Below are positions 49,301 through 61,300 of a stretch of DNA of 64,000 nucleotides, piece by piece. Made by a program: the position numbers and the translations under genes. The notes below the pieces were generated by a model, which did no database searches, was not told the origin of the DNA, and worked only from the letters and a program-made list of their open reading frames with translations. How positions within the stretch are numbered: position 1 is the stretch's first letter; each line of letters begins with the position of its first letter. The stretch is from Morinoia aosen (Eukaryota; Arthropoda; Malacostraca; Amphipoda; Talitridae): the NCBI GenBank assembly GCA_030386875.1, contig CM059573.1, positions 28,499,891 through 28,563,890 on the forward strand, read 5' to 3'.

Positions 49301-52300
49301 TTTGTGTTGTTGCTTTTGAGAAACAGCTGACGTGAATTTACAAATTCAAAACAAAATACGTAAAATTCGATTTGGAGGCCTCTTAAGTGCATCCACAAAG
49401 CATCCGAAAACAGAAATTGGCCACAAATAGTTCCGTATCCACCTGACACTTTCAACGATCATATTTTTGACTTTTACTCGTCCCCGAAAAGAAAATTATT
49501 GCTTAAGTGCACATTCAAATATGATTTTTTACTGTTGAATTTTTTTATTAAAAAAATGCTAATTTACTCAGTCAGAAACGCTCATAAAAAAAGGTTATTA
49601 TGTCTATTAGATGTTCCAAAGGAGAAAGATCCACATACTAGCAAAAAATATTCTTTAGCTTTCAAAAAACTCCTGGCGGAGGTAAATTTGTGTTAATGTT
49701 TCTTTCCTTTTATTTAACGTGACGTTGAGGGATGAAAATTAGTGTCATACATATCAAATTTTTCTTAGCAACAAACAGGAGGCTGGGACGATGTGTCTGG
49801 CTGCAGTTTGCTAAGTAGCCTACGCACCTTACCCAATGCCTCCTACATCTCCAGACCTGCTCATAGAAATCATCACGTCTTCATTGATTTTATACCGATT
49901 GTGATGAATTGAAAGGAGATAATCGAGTGAGTTCCACTATATCGTTCTTTTCACATCGAATGGATCTAAGCATGTTTGTATAATTTGAGGAGGAGAAACG
50001 CAGCGATACTTTTTATGTTAAATACATGAGTGTATAATTAGTTTTACGCTAGTGTTTTCAAGTTTACGAGCGCAAGGCATCAGTTCGGCTCATAAGATTA
50101 GACAATCCAAACAAAGAAATATTATTCTCACGTATTTTCAGGCATACTTCAGTAAGGACCTCATTTTGTCACTGCAGCATATGACTTGTATAAGGTAATA
50201 CTTCGTCGCAAAGTTTTAATTATGAAAAGGTGGATAGTGTCGTGATTCTCATCATTGGGACTCATTGTCTTGTCATGACTTGTCTACAAACGATTGTATT
50301 GCTTCGGCATTAAAGAGGAGTCATATTAGGCCAAAGCGATTTCTCTATCCGAAAAGAATAGCGATCCCTACGGGAAGGTATCAACTTCATTACAAACCTT
50401 ACCACATCGGTTTCAAAATCTCCGAGAAACTCATGAAAAAACGTATCAACCTTGTTCAATTTCGGTTAGCAACGCTGCTCCTCGTCGCCTTTCATGCTCA
50501 TCCCTCCCTGACCGCGACCAACTCTGGACGTCTACAAGAATAGTAAATTCTTCTCTCGTTCCTCGCAGAATTGCATTTCTTCACAGTTTTTTGGAGAATC
50601 TTTGATATTAAGTAAATTAAAGGTAGTTGAGGTTAATATTAATATCGCAAAGAAGTTTTACATTATTGTTGCATAATTTCCTTCAAAACTTTTGCGATAT
50701 TGTACGTGAGTGGTCATGACTTACACACAAGGTGGGTAAACATATGTAAATTCCTAACGTACATATGTTTTTCACAGCTATTGGGTCTTTTTTTTTACTT
50801 ACGATTAAATAAGGTAAATTGTAGTCGTCGTGTGGAACTGAGCAGCGTTTATGGAACAAAATTGGAACTTACGCTAATTTTAAAAGTCATAATATTCATT
50901 TTTGAGCCGCTTCCGTTCGTTTGTTGGATTGGGCTATAGCCTCTATCTAGACTCTCAGGGTAATTGATGATTGAATAAATATGAAAGTTAAATTCGGTGT
51001 ATTAGCTTTTACCTTACGTAACTACTCTTATGTTCCAGTGATAAAATGGAGACCTCGACCCTGTCGATAGCTATATATAGTTCAAAAAAATTTGTGAGTA
51101 TAATGCAGCATTTGCTTTAATTGCTTAATGTATTGACTTGAGCAGATGCCGGGCTCCACGACGCTTCTATCAAAGGTACCAGAAAGTTCTGTTCTCTTTT
51201 CGTTAACTTAAATTTAGAACATTTGAATAAGTCCAAATAGCTGTTTTTAGATTAGATCATAGGTCAGATACTAAATTAAACTTCATATTTAATTTAATAT
51301 TTTAAACACATCCATAGCCAATGTGCATGGAAGAGAAAAATTTCAAAGTGAATCATATGCGTCATTGCATGCATGTTATACAAATTCCACAAAAGTAGAA
51401 ATTAAACAGTGTTGAAAAACCTAAATGCTGTCTATCCAGAAGGTGTGAGTGCTAGAAACTGGCATAGATGGTTTTTGAAATTTAAAGAAGACAATTTCAA
51501 TTATTGCCTGCATTGCGTAGTTGTTTGGAGAGAGTTCATGAGTAACCCAGACAGTACACCTTTCCAATATTTTCCCGATGCTGATAGCGTTTAAAAGCGT
51601 TTATGCTACCTTTTTGGAATTCATCTGACATGCATTTACGCATATGGTTCACTTTGAAATTTTTCTCTTCCTTGGGCTAAAGATGTGCTTAAAATCTCAA
51701 CTGGAGTACATTTAATTCAATACTTTTTAATTGAATATCTGACTTATCATATGACCTAAAAACAGCTGTTAGGACTTATTCATACGTTTTAAAGTTTGGT
51801 TGAAGATAAGAAGACAGAACTTTCCGGTGGCCCTTAAATTATATTATTCGAGTCGTACCAGGGGACCTGTGCGCGTGGGAAACTGATATTTTATACACTC
51901 ATTTAACAGAAAAAGTATCGCTGCCCATCACCTAAGATTTTTCAAATCCTTGTCAGCTTCGCTCCTCGCGAAATCAACTGTACATTGGAGCAAACTCTAT
52001 TTCGTTACTTTGATTTATCACAAATAGCGCACCATATCCAACCAATCCTGTGACATCACGATTTCTATGAGCGTGCTTGGAGACATGGTAGGCATTGCCT
52101 TAATAGTTAACTGGTTCCCATAAACAATTCTGCACTTCGTTCGGTGACTCGGTGTTAACATTTGCAATATTTATCGAAGGGATGAGTTGACAGCAAAGGT
52201 GATGGAGTGCCACATTACTGAGGCGATAGAAATGAAATGATGGGTGAATCGAAGGCTTCAAACTACTGTTGCCAAGTTAATCATTCTAGGTCAAAATCCT

Positions 52301-55300
52301 CAAATTTGGTTTTCATTCGAATAAAATTCAATTATGAATACTTTGTTGGTGAGCCATGCAGCGAGAATACTCGGCTGAGTGGTTACCAAAATTAAAGCCA
52401 ATTTAGCATCCTGGCTTCTAACTGAGGAGAGTAGCAAATATTTAACATAGAACATCCGACGTCATGTAAATAATTGAGTGTATCATAAGAAATCTATAAT
52501 TTGTTAATAATTCATACGTGGAAAGTTATATACATATATTAAGTTAAACTCGTGGTTAGACTGATGTTCTAAGATTTAAAAACCAAAACTGTACGCACTT
52601 ATTTATGAGACCATCATTAGGTACACACAGCTATGAATGATTTAGGTTTGATGTCCCTTAAACCAAAATCATTTCACACAATCATGCACATGAAAATTAG
52701 CTCGCTCTGTTCCTCTTCCACAAAGTGTGTAAGTTGAAAATAAAAACTAGCACCGTGTGGCTCCTATATACTGTTATTATTAAAATAAGGAATGGAAGTC
52801 TCAATTCGAGCTTGACAGTTTTCATTTTAAAATCTCTATTCCTCCACAAATTGAGTACGTATTTTTCATCATCACACCAGAATGTCTTTTTCCTCTCTTA
52901 CTGCAAATCAACAATAACATAACTTAAATGCCTTGCCAATACGTACAGGGCGCTGCAAAAATTGTACGCACACTTTAATCTGTCATTATAATTTCTTTGC
53001 AAGCCTACATAGAGAAGTTTTTAGAAAAAGTAAAATAATATTGAATTATACAAATAAGCTAAATCTTTAGGAAGCTAAACGTTTTTAATGTTAAAAAAAT
53101 ATATTCAACTGGTGACCTTCAGAAACGATACACACTTGAGGGCGAATCACAACTGCAGTTCGGTGCTCTGCATTCACCCAGGTGTGTAGTGGGATTTATG
53201 GGTGCTTTGAAAAAAGGTAAGCACACTTTGGATTGGCACAGTAAATGTACTTTCTAATCAAGATTCCTGATTGAATTGATGTAATATTGAATTCCTGAAC
53301 TGAAACGTTCCATCAGCAGGTGGTGGAATCATCGATCAAGCTGCACAAAATAATGGGCATGCGCGTAGCATTTGAGAGCGGAATAAGGTTATTAAGTGGT
53401 ACTGGAAGTTTGAGAATTTACCGAGGCTGAAAAACTGGAGACGTAAGTGTGGGCCGAGCAGTGTGCACAGAAATCCCAATGGACACCTTGGTGTGAAGTA
53501 CGGAATCAGTTGTGACTCGTTTTCAGAGATGTATCGGTTCTGAAGACTAACAGTTATATCATTTAATTTAACCTATGAAATATTCATTTGAAACAAAAAG
53601 TACTCTCATTTGTAAAATAGAATCTTTCCTTACTTTTCTTAAAACCTAACTTTGTAGACTGACAAATGAATTTCAGTGCCAGATCAATATATGCTCACAT
53701 TTTTTTGAAGCACCCTGTTTAATTGGGTTTACAACTTGTCAAAATATTTTAATGAGCTATTTTTCGAGAAATGTTAAGAAACTTTAAATATTCTGATAAA
53801 TTAAGTTCTCCATCACTGTTGTCACCGACATTGAAATCATTCGCCCGGCAGTTACTCCCACTCTATCAAAAAGTGCGCCCCAATATCAGAAGTGAGGGAA
53901 GGGGTGGGAGGAGGCAGCACCATCACCCGGCAGCCACTCCCACTCTACAAAAAGTGTGCCCCAATATCAGAAGTGAGGGAGGGGGTGGGAGGAGGCAGCA
54001 CCATCACCCGGCAGCCACTCCCACTCTACAAAAAGTGTGCCCCAATATCAGAAGTGAGGGAGGGTGAGGGAGGAGGCAGCACCATCACCCGGCAGCCACT
54101 CCCACTCCAGAAAAAGTGTGCCCCAATATCTGAAGTGAGGGAGGGTGTGGGAGGAGGCAGCACCAGGCAGCACGGCGATGGCCAGGCCCAGCACCCAGAC
54201 CCCCGCCAGCAGCACCCTCGTGTGGGAGGCCCCCAGACGGGGTCGCTCCAAGGGCCACGTGATGCACTGCCACCGCTGCACCGACAGCACCGTCAGCAGC
54301 AGCAGCGACACCTGCACCCACAGTCAGCCGAGATCTTAGGTTATTTTTCCTGAGACGTCGTAACTCAGTGCTTCTACAGTCAGTTTTCCGAGATTCCGCT
54401 TACCTCGTTTTTGATAAATTACGAATTAGGCCTACTAGTTAAATTTAACTAGGGTCGTGAAATTTGAAGAAATTTATTTCAATTGCAACGAAGGAGAAAA
54501 TTTAACCACTCTACCAGCTAGAATTCTATTAGTCACAGGAGAAATAAGATCATGCTTAAAATTAGAAGACATTGTACTTGGAATATCGCTCAGTTGGAAT
54601 TAATGAGTCAATCTCAACAACACCTGCATGCCTAATATAAATATGGTCAGAACATTCTCTCGAAAGCATGAAATTAGAATAAAGAAATAAGACTTCATAA
54701 ATCAACGATTTTATCGCACTTTCACATTACTCTCTCTCAGATAATAAGAGATTTAAAGAACGGATGAAAGTTATTAACAGTTATTTTCATATACAACCAT
54801 TACTACTGTATAGAGTTTGGTGACTGAGGCGGACATTAGTATAATGTTTCACACAACCACCTAGTTTCGCATTTATAATACGTTCAATTGCGACGCTACA
54901 AGGGAGATCTGCGTCTGGTCAATGTAATTCCTATAATACTTCGGAAAGAATCAATATCGTCATCTCGTTGGACATGTGTTCGCGTCAAAACGATTAAGCA
55001 TCCTTTACGATCCTCCAGCAATCCTCTGCAGCACGAATCTATGATGCGAAGGTTGCGAGTCCAACATACATCGGCATATGCTGAATGAAAATCCTCATCA
55101 CCTCTACTCTGGTTCTCTTCGCGCCCTCTACAAGAGTTCAAAGCCAAAGAGGGTTCCTTAATCACTTCGAAGAATATATTTATATATCTCTGAGAGTAAT
55201 CACGTAGAATTTTATTCATTCCATAGAGATTAGATGTAGTATCTGTTGCTTCAATAATTAATTTGGATTTTGGGTCTCTTCACCAATTAAATTTGAGCTA

Positions 55301-58300
55301 CTGCCACGACGTGAGACGTAAAGAAAGCTTGGCTCTGACGGTTACCTAAGACCAAGCATAGCATTACGGGTGAGGCTCACATTACGCTAACACATTGGTG
55401 TTCCGTCTTCAGATCCTTGGCATCAGGCGATGAATCAGTAATATTTCCTAGTGGAAAGCAACTGTGGGACTGAGCATAATTCATTCAGATATTGCAGAGT
55501 TGTGTGACTCTTCATAAAAGATCAGAGGACGAAAAGACAAATCTCGCTTCGATTATACTTGCCAAATTTTGATTAAAAATACGATCAGCCTCTCCGCATT
55601 CACATCACCGAAGCTCAAATGGACTCGTAAGATTAGTCTTCATTATTATTATCATGTCAAATCAATCTTTTTTCTCAACAGCTTTGGAATGTTTTTTGCC
55701 AGCGTTTATGTTTCAATAGGGAAATAAGTACTTTATCATGTTTGAATTCCCTTGGTAAGTTAGAAAGAGTAAGAGTGAGGAAGGCAAAGGAAGAGATGAT
55801 ATCCAGGAAATGACATTGAAAATGCATGACTTTACTGATGTTTTATGCAAACTCACTAAAAGCAACCACTTGATCTCGATGACCGAAATGAATCATTCCA
55901 TCATATTATAAATTAAACGAATTGTAAAATCATATCAATATTATTTGTCTCATTGAAAACTGGTGGCGGCGTATTCGAAATATCCGATAGAAGGGATTCC
56001 TAAAAACCACGTAATTCATCTAGTATAAAATATCAACTCTAATAATTGATGTCTCAGCAGAAAGGCTGAAATATCAACTTTAATAGATAACTCTTTCCAT
56101 TGATGGTGCAGCAAGGGCATAAAATAATCTAGGTAATACGAACACTTACATTATCTGCTAAGAGAATATTGTACGAAAGACTTGGATTAATTGGTTCGGA
56201 GCACAGAATCAGAGACAGAAATTACTTATTGTTAAAGCACCGAGCTTGGAACTGGGATTTACTAGAGTGGCTGCAACATTCTGAAGTGAAACATTAACTT
56301 GTGCAGGAACACCGTAGTAAGGTCAGATTTTTAGTCGTAGATTTAAGGTTTTTTTAGTTTCAGATTTTTTAAATTTTATCCAGATTTTTTTAGTCGCAGT
56401 AGGGTCAGAGCTGGCGTGACTAAAACGAAGAGAGACTAAAATTACAGCACTTATGCTATTGTCCGCATCCAAAAAAAGCTTCACTTTGCACAACTTGCGC
56501 GGGGCAATTTGAGCCCAATCCAAAAAACGGAGCCAAAAGTGCAGCCAATTCCGCACGAGCAAATCACAAACAGAAGTTGCGCATCAAATTCGCTCATGGG
56601 GGATACGTTCGGAACGTGAACGAAGATTTTCAATAACTATCATCACTATGGTCAATGGTTTTTCAATTCTATCTGAAAGTAAATATTAATTCCAGTTAGT
56701 GCAAACAAAAAATTCCGAATAGTTAGAGATCAACTAAATAATATAGGCACGCCTAACGAAAAATTACATCGAAGTCCATGTTCTTTTGGAAAGAAATAGA
56801 ATGTACTCAAACTGGTCAGCGATTTAAATTGAATGGAAATAAATTGATGAGCTTATAGTGACGAGTTTATAGTGCAACTAGAATGTTAAATGTTGGTATG
56901 CGCGCGACGATGAGTTCATGTGAGTGTTCGTTCATATTGTTGTATAGTGAGCGGAGACTTGAAAAGAGTATGTGCTGCTCAGATATCAGGAAAAATGAAC
57001 TAAAGACATCAGGCATGAGAAGCATTGTAAGGATAACACGGTTTGGTGCAGCGAGAACTGAAAACGTGCGCCATTTCTCAAGAAAATCAATGTATTTTGA
57101 ATATAAAGAAAAACCAAGGCGTTTACAAGGTGGATTGAGGAACAGGTAGAATGAAATGCGTGCTTTAGGAGAGAGATCAATCAACGAAATGCAAGAGAGC
57201 GAACTTACAGGGCGGGGAAGTAACTTTGGAAATGGATTTCAAGTTTCAGGAACTGGTTTATCAAGCCTTCATAAGCACCAAACAAATTATAAATGGGGGA
57301 CCATGAAATTCATAGTATTTTTGAAAATAAATGATTTATTCAGTATGTCTACCCATATTCTAGAAATCTTACTAAACTAAACCCCTGACAGTTGCGTAGT
57401 TTTTCAATTTAAAAATTGGGCTTATTTGCCCACAGGCTTAAGAGACTTAAATTAAGGTTGAGAGATCCTGTTGCTTGGTAACAGCGTAGACTAGTCGATT
57501 CAAGTTCAGGCTTGACGAAGGCTTTCAGAGGTTTATCATGAATATAAACTGCTTACACACCGAGAACGTCAATATCACTTGTTATATGGATAATTTCCTT
57601 GTTACTTCGTATTTCAAAATGTGGTTGCAAATTATGAATGTTAGGAATCAGTTTAAATATAGATTTACCATCGAGACTACCTCTCCGTGCTTATTTTTAT
57701 GATAATTACAATCATCACGGTTCATGTCTGTTTCCTTGGCCTTAGAATAGACAATTTACCATCGAGACTACCTTTCCGTGCTTATTTTTATGATAATTAC
57801 AGTCATCACGGTGCATGTCTGTTTCCTTGGCCTCGGAATAGACAATTTCTTCGTCAAACACCAGCGCGCTAACGTAAGGAGCGTCAGAATTTAAGCTAGT
57901 CTCATGATACCAGTTTGTTCATTTACCTGTGTTTATAATTTACGTGTCTCCATTTTAGTAAAGTAAGGTAATCGTTGTATGTTATTTTTATCATCGTCAT
58001 TAAAGGTCAAAGCATTTCTAATCATTGATTCCTTTCTGTTATATGAACTCCTGTGTATGCTCTTCTTTTTTTCGTACAGTGCCAGTTTTTGAGATTAAAT
58101 TCCTTTTCTTCCTTTTTCACATATGTAATGAAAAACAGAAATCTGACTTTGAAATAACCAATCTCGAGTCTCTGATACGTAATTTTAATCTGATCGCTAA
58201 TGAAGGGCCTTTTATTCTTACATTGGAACGTTATAGTCCGGACCTCAAACCACTTACCTCAACCTAGCAGTACTAAAAGCAATGAATCTTAGCAGGAATT

Positions 58301-61300
58301 GTCGCCAGGAGCTACCGAGGACTTTCTGACTGACTTGGGCGAGGACTTTCTGACTTTCTCATATAGCCAAATGCAAAAAATTACTTGCCTTTAGAAGTAT
58401 GATAAATTTAAATAGAAGTGCCAAATTTTAAGTAAAGTCTTCACACAAACGACGCGGTGCAGTCTACACCAGAATACACGTCTGATATTTAGTAGGATGA
58501 CTATGAAAGGAGATCTAATATTGGCCTTCTTTACGAACAATAAAAAATTTATTTCAACTGATTCGTACATCCCAGGTGTTAAATATCGTATGTAAGCAAG
58601 TTTTAGCACATTTATGGGATCTGCTTCAATTTCTATGAACGGCTACAAATTGAAAAATATAAAATAACCTTAAATGCCAACTTTCAGCAGCGTTCGAAAG
58701 TATTAGTTTTGTAAACAATGAACGCTAGAAATATTTTTTCGTAATTGAATGCATTTAATTGCGGTCTTGTTTCCCAGCTGTATTTTTGGAAGTGATCGAA
58801 CAAGTGTTAAATAAGTTTCTTGAAAGCGTTAAGTTCGTTTTAGAATACATTTATAAAACGGTCTGCTAGAGTATCATGCATAAACTTGATCTTAGACACA
58901 ATATTGAAGTTGAAATAAAATCTTAGTCACTTTTTATTGGACTTAATAATCAATAGCATTTGTCTGAAATCTCTTTAGTTAATACAGTCTTAACACGTTG
59001 ACGCGATGGGGTGAACTGTATGAAGTTAAATATTCAACTCAAGTTTAAAGTCAATTGCAGTAAGCAATTTTGAAAATAGTAAACATTCAGTGGATCATGC
59101 CTTCATTTAACTTTGATTGGGTTCAGAAGTTTTAGTCTATAACACCAGAGTACCAACATCATGAACAGGACTAGACCAGGCCGCAAGTCTTCTCACAACT
59201 GAAGCCTGTCTACTGTGACGGTGGCGCGGAGGTGGTGTGGTGGGGTGGATGTTTGGTGTGGTGGTAGAAGCAGAAGATTCCTCATCGTAGATCTAACCAA
59301 TTTTGCAGAGATTTTTTTTGCAGAGTTTTCAACGAGTATTTCCCACGCAGTGGAAAATCAAACAGAAATTTTGCTCGCGTCTCAATAGTTGTCCTCAGTG
59401 GGGGAAAGCCTTTCTGGTTATTTTCAGGCTGTGGTCCTTAGCTACAAAAACGAAGTTATAAATAGTATCATTCCTTGAGAACTCCTTTTTTGCGACAAAC
59501 ATTGACGCAATCTAATTCGGTTCTTAATTCTTTTGTATTCATTTTCAGCCGTGATACAAACATTCCTAATTTACAATTCTTTGTCACGAAATGCATCCAA
59601 AGATGTGAAATGACTTCCTGCGCTCTAGGCAGTTGGACGATCTAACGCAAAGGTGGTGGATGAGACCCGGCTGCAGGACAGTTAGCTCATCACATTCTGA
59701 GATCAGAGACTGCGTCCTAATACTCAGTAACAATTTAAAATGAATGATGTTAAATGTCAAGCTATGCTAATTCTTTTCAAAATTGAAAACTTCATTTTAC
59801 TTTTTTATTATACCCAGAGTTTTTCAATGGAGATCAATAAATGCATGAATTTTTTATTTAATTGTGGTTTAGTTGACTGACGACAGTCGGAATTTTTACA
59901 GACGAGGACAAAAATGAGTTTCGAGCTTGTTGGGAGCGAAGGAGCTGCCTTGTAGAATTGCGTTGTTGAGCGGCGCTGTAAAATTGATTCTATCAATAAA
60001 TTTGGGTTGTGCTATAGTATTGTTTGAAGAAATGTATCTCAACGTTGGCATGAACCAAGCAATACAATTGAAACAATCATTACATCTAAATCAATAATTT
60101 TTCAGCTTATTTCCTCGCATAAGTGGTGCAATGCAGTGCAGTTCTTTCTTTGAAGTTGAAAAAGATAATTATATCAGAGCTGTTTTAGGCACACACTCAT
60201 CAAAAACAGGCACTCACAATATTGTCTGCCAGGCAGGCAAATCGTGTCGCCACACACCGTTGTGTAGGAAACCAACGCGGCTGAACGAAACCAACATACC
60301 TCAGCAGCTACCACGGCCAGGATGCCAATCAGAGTGCAGGAAACCGAGGTCATCCAGGCCCTGGCGTGGTGCTGGTAAGCGTTGCGGTACTGCACATCTT
60401 TGCTGCCTATCACCAGTAGGTACAAGCCCGTCATGCAGTCCGCCACTGCCGGCAGTGTCAAGGTTACTCATCATCGTTAGAGAAATTAGTTAAAGCAGCA
60501 AAAATCAATTCATTTCTTAGCAAAGTTTAATTTTGCATGCGATTTTAAGTGCCGATTATGTTCGCTTTCTCGCCGAAAAGAAATTAGGGGTTGTGACGTA
60601 ATATTCTAGAGCCCACAATGGTGTTTGATTCTTCGTGCCTTATATCTCATTTTCTCATTATCTTGGACGCAGTGTAACACGCCTTCTAGTGATCAGAATG
60701 AGACACACAAAACTCTCAATGCAATGAAAGATTCGGGTTCCCATCCCGTTAGGGCACGATGTTTCAAAGGTACGTGAGGCCGGAGACCAGCAGCTGAATA
60801 AAATGACTATTCAAAGTCTATAAAAGCAGTTGTTCTGATCCTTTCCGTACCATTTAGTATTTAGAAAGCCGGCCTCTGGGGCTCAAAAGAGATTTCTGTT
60901 CGCATTAACATGATACTGAAACGAGGAAAGATATCGTATCCCGCAATAAGAGTTATTAGCCTCGAAAAAACTTCCTTTTTACTTAAAACCTTCCTTTGAG
61001 CACGCTTTGTCATCGGATGTGCAGAAGGACTTGAAAAACCCAGCAGCAAAGATCCCATGCAAGCCAATACAACAAAAAAAAAAAAAGGTTCAATTTGAAC
61101 AGAAAATGCAGGGATTGGATATCAGATGGTCATGATCAGTGAGAAAATTAAGTTCAGGTTGGTCAGGTACGGCTCCAGAAAGTCCGAGATCGAATGGGTT
61201 GATTTGTTCAGATATGAACTGAGCGATAGTCACTTAAATTAGTGAAACATCCAGATAATGTGATCGTTTAGGGTTCCTATTGTTGCAACGAGGAAAGTGT

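Noticed and set aside
46977-49315. CRISPR-like appearance (regular short repeats)
   Set aside because: Units are contiguous, without unique spacers, in a eukaryotic intron.
53771-54353. Plus-strand frames with repeated RRQHHHPAATPT
   Set aside because: Generated by the 81-bp minisatellite and the antisense of exon C.
54896-55219. Minus-strand 107-codon frame with a Cys-Cys..Cys pattern, considered as an insulin/relaxin-like peptide near the receptor
   Set aside because: Cysteine spacing does not fit an insulin A chain, no signal peptide or B chain, and it lies inside the receptor intron.
60131-60493. 120-codon plus-strand frame
   Set aside because: Antisense shadow of receptor exon B.
60720-60790. 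GGGTTCCCATCCC, B-box-like, considered as a SINE or tRNA
   Set aside because: No A box at the right distance, no clover-leaf, and no match to the SINE body found elsewhere.
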